From contig NC_021681.1 in the NCBI RefSeq assembly GCF_000247815.1, forward strand, positions 6,886,412 to 6,950,411: a stretch of 64,000 nucleotides of DNA, given 5' to 3'. The translations under genes were made by a program, and so were the position numbers. The stretch comes from Ficedula albicollis (lineage: Eukaryota; Chordata; Aves; Passeriformes; Muscicapidae). Shown one piece after another: positions 57,789 through 64,000 of the stretch (the stretch's first letter is position 1; the number at the start of each line of letters is the position of its first letter). The notes below the pieces were generated by a model. It was not told where the DNA came from, did not search any database, and was given only the letters and a program-made list of their open reading frames with translations.

Positions 57789-60751
57789 GGGGGTTTAAAA
57801 GAGGAATGGAGAAATGGAAGAATGCATGACTTGTGCAGAGGTGAGTGAGCCCAACTGAGCTGAGGGAGCAGGCGGGAGTGGTGGGAGCTGAGGGAAAACA
57901 GAGGCATTGTTTTGCTACGAGTTACTGTGCTTGTGGGCTGGGCAAGAGTTTAGCTAAAGTGATGCTGCCTTAGCCTGGTGTGTATAAAGGCTCTGGCTGA
58001 CCCCAGTTTAACCATAGCTGTAAATAAGCATAGTAACAGAGCCCTGAAATCTTCTCCTGCAAGTTGCTGTTTTTTGATCAGCCTCCTGGCCCTCTTTGGG
58101 TTTTTCATCCCAGGAGTCTTCCCCAGGATTTTTAGTTCCTCTCTGATTTTGGTTTGGGGCTATGCAGAGTTCAGTAGCTGCTTTCTCTGTCTCATTATTT
58201 ATTGATATGTGTTTTTTCCCAAGGAATGCAAAAATCACTTCATGTTTCTGCCGTAAGCTGGAAAATCTTCTGCCACTTTCCCATTTTCTTCTCTGTAAAA
58301 AACTGAGCAGAAACATATGATTTCTTTAGCGTGGTAATTTGGGTGCTGGTACTTTACATTTCTCTTTGATGCTCAGGTGCCAGAGGTTAAAATAACTTGT
58401 GAGAGAGATGCATGTTTTAGTGGGTTTCCACAGAGTTGGCAAGTGCTGTTTGTTCCACTTGACAGATGAGGGATGGAGACACACAGAGTGAAAATTGCTT
58501 TATTGGGAACTCATAAAAAGTCCATGGCAGAATGCATGAATGAATGCATCTTTCCTGGTTCCAGGTGAGTGCCTTCAGCTCTGGCCTTGCCTGCAGGGTT
58601 ATTTCAGTGAGGGATGCTGTTTGGTCACTCTTTACACTCCATTTTCTCTTAAGCTGGAGCTTCAGCTAAGATAATGTCTTGAGTTTTGGATTATTTAAGT
58701 AACACCAGCTCTGAGGTGGTTTAACATTTTGTTTATAGTGTGTTTAGCTTCTGGACCCTAAAGCCATTCCCAGATGCTTTATGGTTTCTTAGAGTGTATT
58801 CCTACTGCTGTGTCCTGTGAAAACAAGCGCCAGTATGCCTTTCAGTGGCTGCTTCAGAGCTGTGGGGAGCTGGTGTGGCAAACAGCCATTTTCTTATAGG
58901 AGCTTAATCCTCAATTGTGCTTTTTCGTTTCCTCTTTTCCTTCTGCTGGAAGTTCTGTGGGGTTTGGCAATTCCCAGTTGAAGCAGGCACACTAAGTTGG
59001 TGTTTGGCTAAGCACTAGCAGGTATTTCTTCCAGTGTGCAGGTGGCTTTGTGAAACAGACCACTGGGAAGTGTTGAGGCTTGGGGTTTGCTAGCCTTGGA
59101 GCTGGCCAGAGCCCAGCATCCAAGGCAGATGATGTTCTTCCAGGAGACGGGAGCTCTCCCCCTTTTCTGTTTCCCAGCACAGTGGAGGAAGATTTTAGTG
59201 GCTTCTATATCCAACAGCTCTCTTTAGGATCTGGTGGAATGTGGAGCCCGCTCTTTTCCAGTGATTTGTGAGTAGAGGCTTCACCATGGTGGTCCAGACC
59301 CTGTGATCTCTCAGGCCAGTTTGAGGATAGCTCAGTCTAGCAAAAGAGAAGCATATATTGTCAGACGGATGTTTCTCCTTATAGTCAGCATTTTTTTCAA
59401 AGTGGTTTTTGAGGAAGCTTTGAGCTTGGCAAGGGCCAGTGTATGTGGAACATATCAAAATCCACAGCTGTTCCAAAAATTAAAGACACACATTAGAAAT
59501 ATATATAGCATTTTAAAAGCAAGTTTAATGCCCTGGAAAGGAGTTCTAAAATGAACTAAACCCTATGGATCAGTAAGAATATTTTTTTTCTGTGCTGTAG
59601 TAGCCTGGCAGCGTCCATTTGGTGCTGTTTGTGAATTGATACTTATCAGCGATCTGGCTGTTACAAACCTGAATTCCACTGAGACCTCTGGTATCTTAAA
59701 GCTGTGTCATTTTCCTGCCATCAAGATACAGAATAACCTGTCTTACAAGATTGTCAGAGCATTTGTGTCCTGTGTTTTAGCTGTGTGTTCATCATGTTGA
59801 GCTCTCAGCAAGAAGTAGGTTCATGCGACTCTTTTGGGGAGAGAAGTGGGCTTCTTGTGGTACCAAGGCATGACATAGCACTGCTTGTAGCTCCTAGACA
59901 GTATTTACAAACAGGAATTTGGGGTTAAACATTCAGCCCTGACTTTTTTTGCCTTTTGTCTTTCTGAGCTGCAGTTTTTGAGATTATTTTTATGTAGCTG
60001 TTGGTATTCAATCCTGAATGAAGTGCATGTGGATTAAATCCATACTCCCACATACGCACAGTGTATGAACGAGCATATGATCCTGTGTATGCTGGTATGT
60101 CAGTCTAGTTATAAAGCAGTTAAAGAAAAAAAGTCAGTGTGCATAGACAGTTTTGGCACTGCAGCCCTGGGAAATGGCAGCTGGCCAGAGAGTACCGAGG
60201 CAGGGCCAAGACTATCTGAAGGATACCAAATGCTGATGTTGGATATAGCCTCTTCTTTGCTCTGGTTTCACTCTTCGCCCCCTTGCAGCTTGCCACCTCT
60301 GTGCCAGGTAGATGATGATTCACAAGGCACAGCTGGAGGTAGAGACAGATACCCTGGGTGTGTATGTGCTGGTAGTCAGATGCCAGTTAAATGAAAGGTG
60401 CAATTACCTGACTGAAATCCGACCTTGGTGAGTTTAACTGTTACACTCCCCGAGTCACTGTTAGATTCGAAGTGCTCATTCAGTTTGAAGTTATTTATCT
60501 TCTTTGGTATCGTGATAGTGCTAGAGACAAGGGTTAAACCGCACCGCAGTGTGGGTTGTGTGTTCATGAGTTTTATCTTGTGAAGGCTGCTCAGTTTTGC
60601 TGAATTAATCTGTGAAATGCTTCCAGCAGAGGGCACTGAGGTTATTCGTCTCCAGCTCCAGTTGTTCCGCTATGGGTGTGTGCTGGGGGAGCAGAAAACA
60701 TGCCTGTCGGTAAAACCTGTGCTTCACCCCTCTCCTCTGATGCTTTTGTAG

Positions 60752-60862
60752 ACTGTCATAAAAGAGGGGATGCTGATGAAACAGACCAGCTCCTTCCAGC
60801 GCTGGAAGAGACGATACTTTAAGCTGCGAGGACGAACACTCTACTATGCAAAAACTGCTAAG
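60752..60862 (+). CDS. DGKD: DGKD exon 2 (PH domain start)
   Basis: [20 protein letters not shown], then [17 protein letters not shown]. Acceptor CTTTTGTAG, donor GTAAGG at 60863. The K-x-G-x-L ... W-K-R-R-Y-F-x-L pattern is the classic start of a PH domain. 37 codons, phase 0 both ends. Confidence 0.96.
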
Positions 60863-61621
60863 GTAAGGTCCTGACAGTACCTGTGAGGCCAAGGAAGGAA
60901 GTCAGTAGAGGGGCTTTGGAGGCAGATGGGTGTCAGTAGGAAGGCAGCCCTCAGCAGAGAAAAGAGTGCTTTAGGCACTAGTCTTCAGGCTTTGTAGCTT
61001 CTAGAAGATCCCTGTGTTTTGCCTCACACTTCGAAATCTGTGGCTTTGAAGTGAGGCATCATGTGGACCCATAATACTGATTTTTTTCCACATTTTTTCT
61101 CCCTTTGGTGCGTGTTAGTAGGGAATGGACTCTGAATTAATAGAAATAAGAGAATACTAATGAAAAGAGAAAGTGCAGTAGACAAGCAAGGCTAGAATTT
61201 ATCAAATCAGAGCTGCTATGCATCTGGTTTAGAATGCTGATAGTCAACTAGATATAAAACTGTCTCCTTTCACAAGAACAAAACCTACAGTTATTTGGTG
61301 TTCTTTTTAAATAATCCTTCAATAAAAACCAAGTCATTGTGTTCACTGTCTGGAGACAGGCCAGAGTGATCCCCAGTGTATGGAACTAGACTTCCAGGTC
61401 CTTGATGTTGTTGGTGCTGTGTCTTTCCTTCAAATCATAAAAGGCTGTGATATGGAGCATGCTGGGCAGACTCCTTTTGAGTCTGCTGCTTATACTTTGG
61501 ATTCAAGAATTTATTGAGATTTCGAATTTTTTCTTTCCAGTCCATTATTTTTGATGAGGTGGATCTGACAGATGCCAGCGTGGCAGAATCCAGCACAAAG
61601 AATGTCAACAACAGCTTCACG
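60752..61621 (+). CDS. DGKD: DGKD, diacylglycerol kinase delta (5' part, two PH-domain exons)
   Basis: DGKD is a type II diacylglycerol kinase: it phosphorylates diacylglycerol to phosphatidic acid at membranes and ends PKC signalling. Two exons are visible, 60752-60862 and 61541-61621, in phase 0, giving 64 residues from human-like position 53. They form the first half of the PH domain; the rest of it, the C1, catalytic and SAM domains lie beyond the window. [20 protein letters not shown] and the AKTAK end of the previous exon favour DGKD over the paralogue DGKH, as does the SAG neighbour. The N-terminal exon is not found. Confidence 0.93.
61541..61621 (+). CDS. DGKD: DGKD exon 3 (PH domain)
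   Basis: [20 protein letters not shown], then NVNNSFT. Acceptor TTTCCAG, donor GTAGGA at 61622. 27 codons, phase 0 both ends. The next exon, expected to start V-I-T-P, is not in the window. Confidence 0.96.
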
Positions 61622-64000
61622 GTAGGACTTCTTGCATTATTTTCTGTTCTTCTTGCATCTTTTCCCCACATCCCATCTCTTTTGCAGAGTTGAAAAACAC
61701 CTGAACAATCTTCACAGCATCTTTAATGAAAAATATTAAAAAAATATTAAACTTACTTTTCTTTACAATATGATAACTCATATTTGTGCACGTGGGAAAT
61801 TCCCTCAGGGAAATACCTCAGGTTGCTATGTATTGTGCTAAGACTTGGCATTCAGGGATTTTCTTCCCTATAAGCTAAGAGGGTTTGCTAGAACCTGTTA
61901 GCACGTGGGAGAGAAAAATTTGTTCTGCTGAGGGAGTTAGAGGTGATGTTCATATTTATTCTGGAGATCTTGCTAAAGGAATTTAGTTTTTCCCATAGGC
62001 ATTGAAATATGTAAACTTCTTTCTCTGACTTTGTGTGTATCTCTGTGTGTGTTTATCTATGCATGCTATATATAGTGGGACAGCAAAAGGAGGAACAGAA
62101 AGAAATAGCACAGAAATAACTGTGGGATTGGTTCAGGATACTCATTAGATGTGGAATGTGTGCTAAGTAGTTGCAGTCTGGAAATGTGGTGTTCCTGCTT
62201 CATTTTCTCCAGGCTCAGAAACTAGGAAGAAAATTGATTGTATTTCTAAGGTGCAGGTGTTCTGCAAGCTCCAATTTGGAGGAGCACTTGCTGTGCAGAA
62301 AAAAACCCATTAACATCAGCCCTGCAGGGTGTGTTGAGCTGGTGAACAGCAACAAACCTCAATACAGCTCCTGAGGGGCTCAGAACAGCAAAGGAAGAGG
62401 GCCTGGGCAAAGGAAGTGCTGCTCTAAGGCAAGGTGAAGGGGGAAGCAATCCAGGTGGAAGGAGGAATCCCTACTTGTCCTGCAGGTGGTGACCAGCACT
62501 AAGCAGTGTGCCTTGTGCTGCAGCAGGAGTGATCTGATGCTTTAAGCATCTGCCGAAGGGAATTTCTGTTGTGTAGCTGGAGCTTTTGCCTTTGCATTAC
62601 CTGTGTCCAGGTAAAACCCCAACACCTTCCCAAAGCTTAAAACCATTTTCTGCATCCATAGTTGGACAGGTAGGAGGCACATCTGGTTAAGTAAATATTG
62701 GTATCAGGTTCAATGTAACAGCTTTGTGCAGTGAGTTGAGCAGGAGATAGGTTTTCAAAAATGTGATGTTATTTACCTATTAATAAAGCATTTTATCCTG
62801 GATCTTGCTTCAGTTTTCTCAAATATAAATAAGGACTGATTTTTTTAGATAAGTGTACTGTTACTGTGCTGCTTACTGTTGTAGTTGGGAGAGATCTACT
62901 ACCCATCAGGAAGACTGTGTTAGGGACAGAAAGGAGTAGTGTATTTGCTCTCTCAGATTGCCCCATCCGAGTCAAACAGTGAAAAGTTATTTCCAAGACT
63001 CTGGTATCAGGTTCTGCCAGTCCCTGCCTTCCCTAGCTGATAAAAGGTAAAGGCTTACCTTGAAATTCAAGCAGGTGCAGTTTGCACCTGCAAAGTTTGC
63101 AGTTTGTCTCCAGCTGAGCAGTCTATCATGGTGCTTAGGTAAATTCAAGAAAAACATTTTTTCTCTTAATTTCTGTCTGCTCTATCGTGGATTGTGGAGG
63201 TGCTTCACTTGTTTACCTTGAGCTCTAAAAACAGGAAACCAGAAGGTGGCCTAGTCTTACTCTGTTACATCATTACTGTCAATGCTTTTGATTCCTTGCA
63301 CTCATGTAGTTTTCTGTTGGTTCCCTTTGAGACCACTCTGCTTCCCCTCTGTATCTTCCTTCCTAAAATTCAGAGTTCTTTGATGCATTTTTTCCATGTT
63401 TCAAATCAGTGGGTCGTATGATTTGAGTTTTTCTCCTAAACTGAAAATATAGAGCATGTCGTGTTTTAAGCAAGGAATCCCTACTTGTCCTGCAGGTGGT
63501 GACCAGCACTAAGCAGTGTGCCTTGTGCTGCAGCAGGAGTGATCTGATGCTTTAAGCATCTGCCGAAGGGAATTTCTGTTGTGTAGCTGGAGCTTTTGCC
63601 TTTGCATTACCTGTGTCCAGGTAAAACCCCAACACCTTCCCAAAGCTTAAAACCATTTTCTGCATCCATAGTTGGACAGGTAGGAGGCACATCTGGTTAA
63701 GTAAATATTGGTATCAGGTTCAATGTAACAGCTTTGTGCAGTGAGTTGAGCAGGAGATAGGTTTTCAAAAATGTGATGTTATTTACCTATTAATAAAGCA
63801 TTTTATCCTGGATCTTGCTTCAGTTTTCTCAAATATAAATAAGGACTGATTTTTTTAGATAAGTGTACTGTTACTGTGCTGCTTACTGTTGTAGTTGGGA
63901 GAGATCTACTACCCATCAGGAAGACTGTGCTAGGGACAGAAAGAAGTAGTGTATTTGCTCTCTCAGATTGCCCCATCCGAGTCAAACAGTGAAAAGTTAT
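61622..64000 (+). other. DGKD: DGKD intron 3 (runs off the window)
   Basis: Non-coding. Its right half is filled by the 1010-bp tandem duplication; 61622-62462 contains nothing recognisable. Confidence 0.8.
62463..64000. repeat. Tandem duplication, period 1010 bp, second copy cut by window end
   Basis: AGGAATCCCTACTTGTCCTG starts at 62463 and 63473. The second copy is visible for 528 bases and differs at only a few positions (GTGTTAGGG / GTGCTAGGG; AAAGGAGTAG / AAAGAAGTAG). The two short minus-strand ORFs at 62793 and 63803 are copies of each other and not genes. Confidence 0.95.

Larger units (their letters stand above)
45811..60751. other. Non-coding region before DGKD exon 2 (putative intron 1)
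   Basis: About 15 kb with no exon, RNA gene or CR1 tail that I can support. It holds A-rich stretches at 51003-51060 and 57753-57788, and a TATA/MEF2-like motif at 57547. All ORFs here are under 125 codons and show no family resemblance. It is taken as DGKD intron 1 because of gene order. Confidence 0.55.

Overview
The window is vertebrate nuclear DNA, almost certainly from a bird. Three plus-strand genes made of short exons and GT-AG introns are readable in the order ATG16L1 - SAG - DGKD, which is also the human 2q37 order. Several 3' tails of CR1 retroposons, the typical avian LINE, are present. The species cannot be told from the sequence.

Layout. 1-840: no gene that can be named; a CR1 tail and a possible poly(A) signal of an upstream gene. 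840-1320: GC-rich ATG16L1 promoter with a 23-bp tandem repeat of a YY1/TISU-like motif. 1274-22664: ATG16L1 in 19 coding exons, complete except for about five codons of exon 1 that are replaced by a 538-base pure C run. Without the 16-codon cassette exon 9, the reading frame gives exactly 607 residues if human-like numbering is kept across the C run. 3'UTR to about 24050. 24055-27711: intergenic or SAG upstream region. 27781-41686: SAG (S-arrestin), 15 coding exons, 409 residues, including a 10-nt microexon at 40975-40984. 41980-44200: intergenic. 44200-45800: CpG-rich putative DGKD promoter, interrupted by a 742-base pure C run. 60752-61621: two DGKD exons encoding the first part of the PH domain; the gene continues beyond the window.

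Inside ATG16L1 introns 10 and 12 are two related intronic RNAs (13753-14027 and 16172-16438). Each has a C box, a terminal D box and the same six-base closing stem. The first carries a 13-nt guide against U4 snRNA placed to methylate A65, and the second a guide against the U5 loop placed to methylate U41. They are best read as the U87/U88 (SCARNA5/SCARNA6) composite scaRNAs.

The genes have unrelated roles: ATG16L1 directs LC3/ATG8 lipidation in autophagy, SAG switches off rhodopsin in photoreceptors, and DGKD converts diacylglycerol to phosphatidic acid. The other striking property is the number of near-identical head-to-tail duplications (periods 58-1010 bp) in introns; one of them copies a SAG splice donor. 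Both C runs are probably sequencing or assembly artefacts at GC-rich first exons.
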